DNA of 64,000 nt from Costus lasius (GCA_027563935.2 JANVAS020000203.1:2170001-2234000), one strand, 5' to 3'. Positions 1-10,925 are shown, numbered from the stretch's first letter. Notes: generated by a model from the letters alone, not told the origin. Program-made: numbers and translations.

Positions 1-2
1 TT

Positions 3-329
3 GCAGCCTCGGAAGCATCCAAGGAGGCAGTGTGGATTCGTAAGTTCGTGAGAGAACTTGGTGTTGTTCCTTCAAGTGCAGATCCTTTGGTTATCTTCTG
101 TGATAACACTGGAGCAATCGCACAAGCAAAGGAACCACGGTCGCACCAGAAGTCCAAGCACATACAAAGACGGTTTCACTTGATCAGGGAGATCATAGAT
201 CGTGGCGAGATCAAAATCTGCAAGGTTCATACAGATGACAATCTGGCAGACCTGCTTACCAAGCCTCTGGCGCAGCAGAAGCATGAGAAGCACTGTAATA
301 ATATGGGTTTGAGATTTCTCAACCATTAG
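3..329 (+). pseudogene. Copia copy A: RNase H C-terminus (cut by window edge)
   Basis: This is the last 108 codons of a Ty1/copia gag-pol, reading in from the left edge and ending in the family's usual RFLNH plus stop. It shows the RNase H motif CDNTGAIAQ, the KHIQRRFHLIRE block and DNLAD. RNase H degrades the RNA strand of the RNA:DNA hybrid during reverse transcription. One visible change from the other copies is DNLADLLTK where they have DNLADPLTK, a C-to-T change. The rest of copy A lies left of the window, so whether it was intact cannot be judged. It is followed by a polypurine tract and an LTR, as at a normal element 3' end. Confidence 0.9.
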
Positions 330-337
330 ATTAAGTG

Positions 338-349
338 CAAGTGGGAGAT
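338..349 (+). promoter_or_regulatory. Polypurine tract of copia copy A
   Basis: CAAGTGGGAGAT lies directly before the LTR's TGTTGGGG. The same tract precedes the LTR in copies B, C, D, E, F and, nearly unchanged, in sister family G. It is the expected primer site for plus-strand DNA synthesis. Confidence 0.8.
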
Positions 350-3300
350 TGTTGGGGTATGCCCTTAAGCCTAATGTTTGAGGCCTTGGGTTTGTATCAG
401 TATCATGTAATAAACTATTATGTTTATAAAGGCATGGTTGTTATTCAGTTTGTTACCTTGTCTACTGTAATAAGTGTACTTCTGAATAATGTCTCAAAGC
501 TGATCAGCTAGGCTGACATGCTATATGTCCTTAGTCGATGTATCTTGGTGAACATGAGACAGCCTTGATATGGTTAAGACTAATATGTGTTCTAATCTTA
601 TAGGATGCTTCGAGCATGGAATAAGATGTAGACTCATGGGTACATTGGATGTACTGGACAGACCCTACTAGGATATTCAATTGGTTGTCACAATGTGAAT
701 AATCCTTGAATGCGACAAGTGGCACATTTCCTCTGACTTGAGATCACTTGTGTTTTCTAAATGATGATTGTCATTGTTTTGAGGTAGTTCAATATCATTT
801 GAAATATAATGGTTATAGACTATCTTGAATGATGAGCTTGAATCAGGTTAGGGCACTAGTGATAGACATAGGATTGCCGTCTCCTTGTTTAAGGAGTGTG
901 ATGTTCTAAAGGGGCCCCCCTTGATGAGATGATTGAGAAAGTGTATGGCCATACCCAGATGACTGTGTTCATCTGATCTAATCATGCTCATCATATTGGA
1001 GTTACAGGCTTGACATGTGTAGGAACCCCTAATCATAAGGGGGCAAAACCCTAAGCATGGCGCTAATGTAAAATATGCAAGCGGAAGCAAGGGTCGCAAG
1101 ATCATTTGCATGCCATATGTTCAACTATAATCGATTGAATAGATTGAGATAAAAATCATACCAACGCCATATGCTTGGAAGTCGGCTTGGATAAAGAGAA
1201 CAAAGTAGATCTCCTCCACAAGTTCACACACAAGGTGAAGATGCTTACTCCTTGCGGTCTCTTGTGCTAGCAAGACACCCAAGCCTTCAAGTGTCGAATG
1301 GAAGGGGATGATGAACCTCTTGGCCGAGAGCTCCTCTTGCTCAACCTCTCCTTCTCTTCGTCAATCACCACCCAACCAAAGTCGAATGCGTTGAAGAGAA
1401 GAGCGCAAACGCATATGCGTTTTTGGCATTGAAGTGAGTGAAACCGGCCCTTGATGACTTTCCATAAATGGAAGCTCATCAAGTCCATGCGCTCAACTCA
1501 ACCCAAACGCATTTTAGGATTGAACCATGCGTTCACCATTGTGAACCGGTTCAAGCCAAAATGTCAAATCGGCTTTGGTTCAACAAACCAAACCGAAATA
1601 GCTCTAGCCACTTGGTCTAGACCAAATTGAACCCCCAAGGCTCATGATCTAACCATTCATCATCTGATGCCCTTGATCTCTCCGATCTAGCATCACCTCT
1701 CTCGATCGAAGCTTACCGATCTCAAGTCCTAATCAATCAAACATGATCAGACCAGATCTCACTTACAATCAGAGATTAAATCCCTTTAATCTGAACTCAA
1801 AGAATCCAGTCCATACGATCTGACTCAAGTAAGCCATATCACCAAATTGTGCGACCCTGAGGGTTTCCTCTAAATGTCGGTAACGATAACTTACGTTATC
1901 ACGATCAGTGAGGGGTATCTAGCAACACATCACTGTCTCCCGATATAAAGGAAAGAGTCTTCCAAGACTACTCCCAAACCATAGCACAAGTGTGACTCAA
2001 TTCACAAGGCATACATGTGTCCTTTGCCACTGGATGTTCTTATTGGACAAGCGGGTCAAGCTTGTAACTCCAATACGATGAGCATGATTAGATCAGATGC
2101 ACATAGTCATCTGGGTATGGCCATACACTATCTCAATCATCTCATATAGGGGGGGCCCTTAGAACACCACACTCCTTAAACAAGGAGACGGCAATCCTTT
2201 ATCTATCACTAGTGCCCTAACCTGATTCAAGCTCACCATCCAAGATAGTCTATAATCATTATATTTCAAATGATATTGAACTACCTCAAAACAATGACAA
2301 TCATCATTTAGAAACACAAGTGATCTCAAGTCAAAGGACATGTGCCACTTGCTGCTTACAGGGATCATTCACATTGTGACAAGCAATGCAATATCCCAGT
2401 AGGGTCTGTCCAGTACATCCAATGTACCCATGAGTCTACATCTTATTCCATGCTCGAAGCATCCTATAAGATTAGCACTCATATTAGTCTCCATCATATC
2501 AAGGCTGTCTCATGTTCACCAAGATATCTCGACTAAGGACATATAGCCTGTCAGCCTAGCTGAACAGCTTTGAGACATTATTCAGAAGTACACTTATTAC
2601 AGCAGACAAGGTAACAACCTGAATAACAACCATGCCTTATTATAAACTTAAGAGTTTATTACATGATACTTATACAATCCCAAGGCCTCAAACATTAGCC
2701 TTAAGGGCATACCCCAACAACATGCTTGTCCAATAAGAACATCCAGTGGCAAAGGAAACATGTATGCCTTGTGAGTTTGATTCACACTTGTGCTGTGGTT
2801 TGGGTGTAGTCTTGGAAGACTCTTTCCTCTATATCGGGAGACAGTGATGTGTTGCTAGATACCCCTCACTGATCATGATAACGTGAGTTATCGTTACCGA
2901 CATTTAAAGGAAACCCTCAGGGTCGCACAATTTGATGATATGGCTTACTTAAGTCAGATCGTGTGGACTAAATTGTTTTGGTTCAGTTTAAAGGGATTTA
3001 ATCTCTGATTGTAAGTGAGATCTGGTCTAATCATGTGTGATTGATTAGGGCTTGAGATCGGTAAGCTTCGATCGAGAGAGTTGATGCTAGATCGGTGCGA
3101 TCAGGAGCATCGAGAGATGAACGGTCAGATCTTGAATCTTAGGGTTTGATTTTATCTGGACCAATGCTTGGGCTAACTTGGTTTAGTCATTGAACTGAAT
3201 GCTTTGAACCGGCTCATGTGAGCGCATGGTTCATATGGGAGTATGCGTTTGGTTCACTTGGTGAACGCTTAAACGCAAAGCTTTGAGGGCTTTCCAAATT

Positions 3301-3760
3301 TGGAAAGCGGTTTGCTAATTTGAGAGTAACGCCCACGTTTGTGTGGAACGCCTCTCTTAACGCCTCATTGATTCGTTCTCCCTCTCATATTCGACAACGC
3401 TCTTGCGTGGTGAAGGAGACTCACGGTTTTGGAGAGTTCTTTCGGAAAGGCAAGAAAAGCTTCATCCATCCCTTTGATTTTGATCAACGACACCTCTTGG
3501 AACCTTGCTAGCACAAGGAGTACCAAGGAAGTGAGCGCATCCTCATCTTGTGTGCGCATCCTTTGGAGGAGATCTTTCTTGCTCTCTCTTTCAAGACGCC
3601 ATCCAACACATGGCTTCGGTATGAATTTTTTCATGTTGTTGTAGTTGATCATATTGCATGCGATGATCATTATGAAACCCTTATTCCGCTGCTATAACAT
3701 AACCCACAAGGTCACTTGCGCCTCCTTAGGGTTTTGCTCCCCCTTGAAGGGGACTCTTCA
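350..3760 (+). repeat. Copia LTR 1 (350-1012 and 2725-3760), split by solo LTR s1
   Basis: The LTR starts TGTTGGGGTATGCCC next to a polypurine tract and ends ...GGGGACTCTTCA. Without s1 and one TSD copy it is about 1704 bp, matching other LTRs of the family. The left part (U3) is followed, after s1, by the right part beginning CTTGTCCAATAAGAAC. The U5 end carries the family's terminal hairpin CCCCTTGAAGGGG (3740-3752). It is the 3' LTR of copy A. The next base after its CA end is mid-gag sequence of copy B, with no primer-binding site or leader between. Confidence 0.9.
1018..2719 (-). mobile_element. Solo copia LTR s1, inserted in LTR 1
   Basis: Reverse-oriented LTR of the same family: in + coordinates it starts TGTAGGAACCCC and ends GGCATACCCCAACA. 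The 5-bp target duplication ACATG is at 1013-1017 and 2720-2724. Length is 1702 bp with no internal coding part, so it is a solo LTR left by recombination between the LTRs of a full insertion. Its U3 half is nearly identical to that of s2, while its U5 half differs strongly from the host LTR. Confidence 0.95.
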
Positions 3761-6700
3761 TGAGCGCTATAATTTGACCAAGCTTTTCTTTCAGAGCAAA
3801 CTGGCTGAAGGGAGTCCAGTGGGAGCTCATGTGCTCAAGATGATTGGGCACAAAGAGGCTCTAGAGAAACTGGGACATACCATCAATCAGGAGCTTGCTG
3901 TAGACATTATTCTGCAGTCTCTCCCGCCTTCTTTCGATCCGTTCATTATTAACTTTAATATGAACAAAATCGACTGTACTCCGGCAGAGTTGCTGAATAT
4001 GCTCTTGACTACAGAGGAGACTCTAAAGGGAAAGCCTTCAACCTCTGTCTTAATGGTTCCTTCCAGGACCAAGAAGAAGGGCAAGAAGGGCAAAGCCCCA
4101 GTCAAGAACTACAACAAGGCTCTGAAACAGAAGGTTAAGCGGTCGAAGGAATACAGATGTTTCCACTGTGGCCAGCTGGGTCACTGGAAAAAGGACTGTA
4201 AAGCGCTCCAAGGAGACAAGAAGGGAAGCATCGCTTCTGGCTCAGGTATTTATGTGACTGAGGTCATGTTTTCTTCTTCTATTTCATGGGTGTTGGACAC
4301 TGCATGTGGAGTTCACATTTGTTCAAATGTACAGGAACTCAGGAGAATAAGACAGGTGGGACAGCATGAGGTGGACCTACGAGTTGGAAACGGGGCACGG
4401 GTTGCTGCTGTTGCTGTAGGAGAATATTACATCTCATTACCATCTGGACTTGTATTGGAACTAGACAATTGTTACTTTGTTCCTAGCATTACTAAAAATA
4501 TTATCTCTATTCCTGCTCTTGTCAGGAAAGGGTTTTCCTTTGAATGCAATATTTCAAAGTGTATTATTTCTTTGGATAATATTGTTTATGCTACTGGTTC
4601 AATTAACAATGGGTTATTCATGTTGGACATGGAATGTTCTATACAAACTATTGATAATAAGAAAGCCAAGTATGCTGATGATAGCACCTTGCTATGGCAT
4701 AGTCGTTTAGGCCATATTAACAAGAAACGCATTAAGCGGTTGCATGACAATGGACTGCTGGGATCATTCTCCTATGAGGAGATTGATACATGCAAAGCTT
4801 GTTTAATGGGTAAAATGACGAAGTCTCCTTTTCCTAATAAAGGTCAAAGGGCTTCAGGTTTACTTCACCTTATACACAGTGATGTGTGTGGGCCATTTAG
4901 TAAACATGCCAGGGGTGGCTATCAATACTTCATTACCTTTACTGATGATTTCAGTAGATATGGGTATGTCTATTTAATGAGACATAAAAGTGAATCTTTT
5001 GATAAGTTCAAAGAGTTCAAGAATGAAGTACAGAATCAGCTGGGCCGAAATATCAAGGCACTTCGTTCTGATCGAGGTGGAGAATACCTAAGTCATGAGT
5101 TTACTGACTATCTAAAGGAGTGTGGGATTATCTCACAGCTCACTCCGCCAGGAACACCGCAATGGAATGGTGTGTCCGAAAGGAGGAACAGAACCTTACT
5201 GGATATGGTTCGTTCTATGATGAGTCAGGCTACTCTACCTTACTCCTTTTGGGGATTTGCACTGGAAACAGCTGCAAAGTTACTAAACCGAGTGCCATCC
5301 AAGGCAGTTGCAAAGACCCCATATGAATTATGGTATGGGAAACAGCCTAGCTTGACATTTATTAAGATTTGGGGTTGCGAGGCTTATGTTAAAAAGCTCG
5401 CCTCTGGGAAACTAGAGAGCAGATCTGAGAAATGTATCTTTGTCGGTTACCCTAAGGAAACTAAGGGTTATTATTTCTACGATCCCAAAGAGAACAAGGT
5501 ATTTGTTGCTCGGACGGGCATTTTTCTTGAGAAGGAGTTTCTTCTGCAAGAAGCCAGTGGGAGAGAAATAAAGCTGGATGAGAATCCAGAGAAAGGACAA
5601 AGTAGTCAAGCACAATTGGATGAGCCTGAGCCAATAGAACAGGTTATTGAACAACCTGAGGCTCAGATATCACGGGAACCGTGAAGATCGGGAAGGATCC
5701 GTCGACAGCCTGAGCGCTATGACGGAGTCTACATCATTGATTATGATGAACCCCTCACTTATGCGGATGCGGTCAGTGGACCGGACTCAGCTAGATGGCT
5801 TGAAGCTATGCGAGCCGAGATGGACTCCATGTCAGATAACCAAGTTTGGGATTTGGTTGATCCGCCTCCGGGAGTTATCCCTATAGGCTGTAAATGGATC
5901 TTCAAGAAGAAGATTGACATGGATGGTAACGTGGTTACCTATAAAGGCAGGCTAGTTGCGAAAGGTTTCAAACAAATCTACGGGATAGATTATGATGAAA
6001 CTTTCTCACCTGTAGCCATGTTCAAGTCTATTCGGATTCTTTTCGCGATAGCAGCATATTATGATTATGAGATCTGGCAGATGGATGTGAAGACTGCTTT
6101 CCTTAATGGAAATTTGCAAGAGGATGTGTATATGACACAACCTGAAGGTTTCACTAATCCATCAGATTGTCATAAGATATGCAAGTTAAAGAAGTCCATT
6201 TATGGACTTAAACAAGCATCAAGAAGCTGGAATATTCATTTTGATGAATCAATCAGTGAATTTGGTTTCATCAAGAATGAAGATGACCCGTGTGTATATA
6301 AGAGGTTTAGTGGGAGCGTAATTACTTTCCTAGTCCTCTACGTCGATGATATCTTAATCATTGGAAATGATATTCCTGAAATGCATGCGGTTAAGGCATG
6401 GTTAAGGAAATGTTTCCAGATGAAAGATTTAGGAGAAGCAGCCTATGTATTAGGTGTGAAGATCTACAGGGATAGATCTAAGAGGCTTCTCGGGCTGTGC
6501 CAGAGTACTTACATCGATAAAGTCCTGGAAAGATTCCATTTAGAGAATTCTAAAAGAGGATATCTTCCAGTCAGACATGGTCTGAATCTTTCGAAGAGTC
6601 AGTGTCCACAAACACAGACTGAGAAAGATGAAATGGACAATACGCCTCATGCTTCGGCTATTGGGTCCATTATGTATGCGATGTTGTGTACTCGCCCAGA

Positions 6701-7322
6701 CGTCGCTTACGGGTTAAGCGTGACCAGTCGATTCCAAAGTAATCCAGGTCAGGCGCACTGGATTGCAGTCAAGAACATCTTAAAATATCTGCGGAGGACC
6801 AAAGATATGTTCTTGATATATGGAGGTCAGGAAGAACTCAGTATTGAAGGATATACTGACGCTTCGTTCCAGTCTGACTAGGATGATTTCCAATCGCAAT
6901 CAGGCTATGTTTTTAGCTTGAATGGAGGAGCAGTGGTGTGGAAAAGTTTCAAACAGTCTATCGTTGCTGATTCCACAACAGAAGCCGAGTATGTCGCAGC
7001 CTCAGAAGCATCTAAGGAGGCAGTATGGATTCGTAAGTTCGTTCAGGAACTTGGTGTTGTTCCTTCGAGTGCAGATCCTTTGGTTATCTTCTGTGATAAC
7101 ACTGGAGCAATCGCACAAGCAAAGGAACCACGGTCGCACCAGAAGTCCAAGCACATACAAAGACGGTTTCATTTGATCCGGGAGATCATTGATCGAGGCG
7201 AGATCAAAGTCTGCAAGGTTCATACAGATTACAATCTGGCTGACCCGCTTACCAAGCCTCTGGCGCAGCAGAAGCATGAGAAGCACTGTAATAATATGGG
7301 TTTGAGATTTCTCAACCATTAG
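3761..7322 (+). pseudogene. Copia copy B gag-pol, 5'-truncated, two nonsense codons
   Basis: Ty1/copia polyprotein missing about the first 108 codons of gag; it joins LTR 1 just before the gag block RYNLTKLFFQSK. One frame then runs to the RFLNH stop. Visible in order: gag core, CCHC zinc knuckle CFHCGQLGHWKKDC (4158-4199), protease LDTACG, integrase with the HHCC finger and the catalytic aspartates and glutamate (LIHSD, LRSDRGGEY, NGVSERRNR), reverse transcriptase with YVDD (6339-6350), and RNase H. Stops interrupt it at 5682-5684 (CGA to TGA relative to the other copies) and 6879-6881 (CAG to TAG). No full-length product is possible. Confidence 0.93.
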
Positions 7323-7330
7323 ATTAAGTG

Positions 7331-7342
7331 CAAGTGGGAGAT
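7331..7342 (+). promoter_or_regulatory. Polypurine tract of copia copy B
   Basis: The same CAAGTGGGAGAT tract lies immediately before the LTR start at 7343 and after the gag-pol stop. Confidence 0.8.
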
Positions 7343-8206
7343 TGTTGGGGTATGCCCTTAAGGCTAATGTTTGAGGCCTTGGGATTGTATCAGTATCATG
7401 TATAAACTCTTATGTTTATAAAGGCAATGGTTGTTATTCAGGTTGATATATTATCTGCTGCAATACATATACTTCTGAATAATGTCTCAATGCTGTTCAG
7501 CTAGGCTGACATGCACTTTTGTCCTTAGTCGATATATCTTGGTGAACATGAGACAGCCTTGATATGATTGAGACTAATATGTGTTCTAATCTTATAGGAT
7601 GCTTCGAGCATGAAATAAGATGTAGACTCATGGGTACATTGGATGTACTGGACAGACCCTACTAGGATATTCAATTGCTTGTCACAATGTGAATAATCCT
7701 TAATTGCAACAAGTGGCACATGTCCTCTGACTTGAGATCACTTGTGTTTCTAAATGATGATTGTCATTGTTTTGAGGTAGTTCAATATCATTTGAAACAT
7801 AATGGTTATAGACTATCTTGGATGGTGAACTTGAGTCATGTTAGGGCGCTAGTGATAGATATAGGATTGCCGTCTCCTTGTTTAAGGAGTGTGATGTTCT
7901 AAAGGGGCTCCCCTGGATGAGATGATTGAGAAAGTGTATGGCCATACCCAGGTGACTATGTTCATCTGATTTAATCATGCTCATCATATTGGAGCTACAG
8001 GCTTGACACGCTTGTCCAATAAGAACATCCAGTGGCAAAGGAATCATGTATGCCTGGTGAAGTGGATTCACACTTGTGCTGTGGTTTGGGTGTAGTCTTG
8101 GAAGACTCTTTCTTTTCTATCGGGAGACAGTGATGTTTTGCTAGATACCCCTCACTGATCGTGATGACGTAAGTTATCGTTACCGACATTTAAAGGAAAC
8201 CCTTAG
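7343..8206 (+). repeat. Copia LTR 3, left part (U3 side)
   Basis: Begins TGTTGGGGTATGCCC after the polypurine tract of copy B. It breaks at 8206, where copy C inserted; the last five bases, CTTAG (8202-8206), are the target duplication. It differs from LTR 1 at roughly one position in ten in U3 and far more in U5, so LTR 1 and LTR 3 are not a pair made by one insertion. Confidence 0.93.
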
Positions 8207-9904
8207 TGTTGGGGTATGCCCTTAAGGCTAATATTTGAGGCCTTGGGATTCTATCAGTATCATGTATATAAACTCTTATGTTTATAAAGGCAATGGTTGT
8301 TATTCAGTATGTTACATTGTCTGCTGCAATGAGTGTGCTTCTGAATAATGTCTCAATGCTGTTCAGCTAGGCTGACATGCTGTAATGTCCTTAGTCGAGA
8401 TATCTTGGTGAACATGAGACAGCCTTGATATGATTGAGACTAATATGTGTTCTAATCTTATAGGATGCTTCGAGCATGGAATAAGATGTAGACTCATGGG
8501 TACATTGGATGTACTGGACAGACCCTACTAGGATATTCAATTGCTTGTCACAATATGAATAATCCTTGTTTGCTACAAGTGGCACATGTCCTCTGACTTG
8601 AGATCACTTGTGTTTCTAAATGATGATTGTCATTGTTTTGAGGTAGTTCAATATCATTTGAAAGATAATGGTTATAGACTATCTTGGATAATGATCATGA
8701 GTCAGGTTAGGACACTAGTGATAGATATAGGATTGCCGTCTCCTTGTTTAAGGAGTGTGATGTTCTAAAGGGGCCCCCCCTAAATGAGATGATTGAGAAA
8801 GTGTATTGCCATACCCAGGTGACTATGTTCATCTGGTCTAATCATGCTCATCATATTGGAGTTACAGGCTTGACATCCTTGTCCAATAAGAACATCCAGT
8901 GGCAAAGGATACATGTATGCCTAGTGAAGTGGATTCACACTTGTGCTATGGTTTGGGAGTAGTCTTGGAAGACTCTTTCCTTTATATCGGGAGACAGTGA
9001 TGTGTTGCTAGATACCCCTCACTGATCGTGATAACGTGAGTTATCGTTACCAACATTTAAAGGAAACCCTCAGGGTCGCACAATTTGATGATATGGCTTA
9101 CTCAAGTCAGATCGTGTGGACTGAATTGTTTGGGTTCAGTTTAAAGGAGTTTAAACTCTGATTGTAAGTGAGATCTGGTCTGATCATGTTTGATTGATTA
9201 GGGCTTGAGATCGGTAAGCTTTGATCGAGAGAAATGATGCTAGATCGGTTAGATCAAAAGCATCACGAGATGAACGGTTAGATCAGGAACCTATTGGTTC
9301 AATGAGATCTAGACCATGGCTTGGGCTGATTTGATTTGGTTTTTTGGACCAAAGTCAATTGGATCGATTGAGCTTGAACCGGTTCACATGTGTGAACGCT
9401 TGGTTCAATGCTTAAGCGTTTTGGTCGGTTTTGAGAGCATTACTTCATGTCATTCCATTTTTGTAAAGTCATCAAGGCGACTTTGCTAAAACGCCAAAAC
9501 GCCTCAACATTTTTCTCTTGGTGTATGACCGCTTGCACTCTCGGGTAGAGGAGAGTGGGTTGACGACGAGAAGAAGGGATTCGGCCAAGCAAAGAGATCT
9601 CGATCATCTCCTTCATACGACAAGACCCCTTGAAGCTTTTGCTAGCACAAAGGCGTGAAGGGAGTAGCCATTGTCTTCTTGTGTGCGCGCCATTTGGAGG
9701 AGATCAACTTTGTTCTCTTCTTCCAAGTCGCCTCCTTCATCATGGCTATGGTAAAAGATCTTAACTTGATCTTCAAGATAATATCAAAGTTGATCATATA
9801 TATATTCATGCAATCGATCCACATGAAACCCTAGAAATATTTCATGCGCTCCCCCCCCTTTAGGGTTTCACCCCCCTTGCGCTCCCCCTTGAAGGGGACT
9901 TTCA
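8207..9904 (+). repeat. 5' LTR of copia copy C
   Basis: TG...CA LTR ending CCCCTTGAAGGGGACTTTCA, then two bases, then the primer-binding site. TATA-like boxes lie at 8265-8272 (TATATAAA) and 8283-8289 (TATAAAG), but so close to the LTR start that their use as the promoter is uncertain. Two palindromic spots, GATAAC/GTTATC (9030-9045) and GAACCGGTTC (9376-9385), may bind host factors. The terminal hairpin is at the U5 end. Confidence 0.93.
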
Positions 9905-9906
9905 AT

Positions 9907-9918
9907 TGGTATCAGAGC
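9907..9918 (+). promoter_or_regulatory. Primer-binding site, tRNA-Met type (copy C)
   Basis: TGGTATCAGAGC, two bases after the LTR end, is complementary to the 3' end of plant initiator tRNA-Met, the usual primer for plant copia elements. Confidence 0.9.
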
Positions 9919-10705
9919 TATGGTTTATGCATGAATTATATGATTGCTTTGAGTGATCCTTGTTTGCGCAAATATAGTAGATCTATTACCATGAGAACAT
10001 GCTAGTCCTTAGATGTTGGCGCATGTTTGATATAACTTGTTTGCGCTAATGTAAAGATCTAATGTTTACATGCGAAACTTCATGACTTAGTTGTTTGCGC
10101 ATGTATGATTGTTTCATGTTGGCGCTTGTTGAATGTATTTGTTAAAACTCATTACATCTTGCACGCCTATCACCTAGATCTACATTTGCGCCTACTATAA
10201 ACCCTTAGACGGGTTGATGGGGTTGAAAGCATCCTCTAGGTTAGATCCAAATAGTCTGATCAGACCATCTGACAGCCTAGATGGGTTGACCAGATAGCAC
10301 CTGTGCGCAAGCATGAGGTGGCTATAGGTCGACTGCATCAAGGGCATGTAGCGAGGTCTGGTTGAGACGACTCGTGAACACACATGAGTTAGGCCCGGGG
10401 TCACACCCGCTTGCCGAAACTCATGAGGGTTGTTCAGCCCTTTGCGCATGCATGGTTGACCATTAGGTCAACTCAAGTCAGTTAGGACTTGGTGCATGCA
10501 AGGGCAGTGGATCTGACTAGATGGATGAGTGGATCCCTATCAATGGACTGTTGTAAGGTTGTAGGGCACATAAGAAAATTAAAATTGATGCCAATGGGGT
10601 TTTCAAAAATTTTATTTTCTTGTTAAAGGATCACATGTTGATTGGATGCCATGATATATGTTTATTTAATCTTATGTGGGTTGCCCTTTTAATGTCTGCT
10701 GTGCT

Positions 10706-10845
10706 GGAGCCTGCGAGCCTGGATTAAAATTGTAAATTAATTTATATTGTGATCTGCGCATCACTTTTATTTAATTTATAATGTGTAATTGACCTGCGAG
10801 TCAATCATGTCTAGATAGATTAAATTGTAAGTTTAATCAGACATG
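10706..10845 (+). other. Tandem CTGCGN-loop hairpins plus bulged stem-loop
   Basis: Three hairpins about 40 bp apart share a CTGCGA or CTGCGC six-base loop: a weak one (10706-10722), GTGAT/ATCAC (10749-10764) and ATTGAC/GTCAAT (10788-10805). Next is a stem-loop with outer arms CATGTCT/AGACATG, a 5-base AGATA bulge on the 5' side and inner arms GATTAAA/TTTAATC. In D, E and F the outer arms are CTTGTCT/AGACAAG, a paired change. The function is unknown; an RNA packaging or dimerisation element is an inference. Confidence 0.65.
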
Positions 10846-10849
10846 AGCA

Positions 10850-10925
10850 CATAGCACAGTTGGCAGAGGGGCATGCAGCAGAGGCTTGACCAGGTGGGAG
10901 GTCTAGGGTTCGACCCTATGACAGG
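10850..10925 (+). other. tRNA-like segment with A and B boxes in copia leader
   Basis: TAGCACAGTTGG (10852-10863) fits the pol III A box. GGTTCGACCCT (10907-10917) resembles the B box and lies in a T-arm-like hairpin TAGG-GTTCGAC-CCTA. The hairpin is kept in D, E and F, with T-A changed to C-G in E. In F the loop has changed to GTTGGAC, which breaks the B box. The rest of a tRNA cloverleaf is not evident, so this is not a tRNA gene; it looks like a tRNA-derived or tRNA-mimicking piece built into the leader. Confidence 0.55.

Noticed and set aside
10850..10925. True tRNA gene
   Set aside because: A and B boxes fit, but no acceptor stem or anticodon arm can be drawn. Kept only as a tRNA-like segment.
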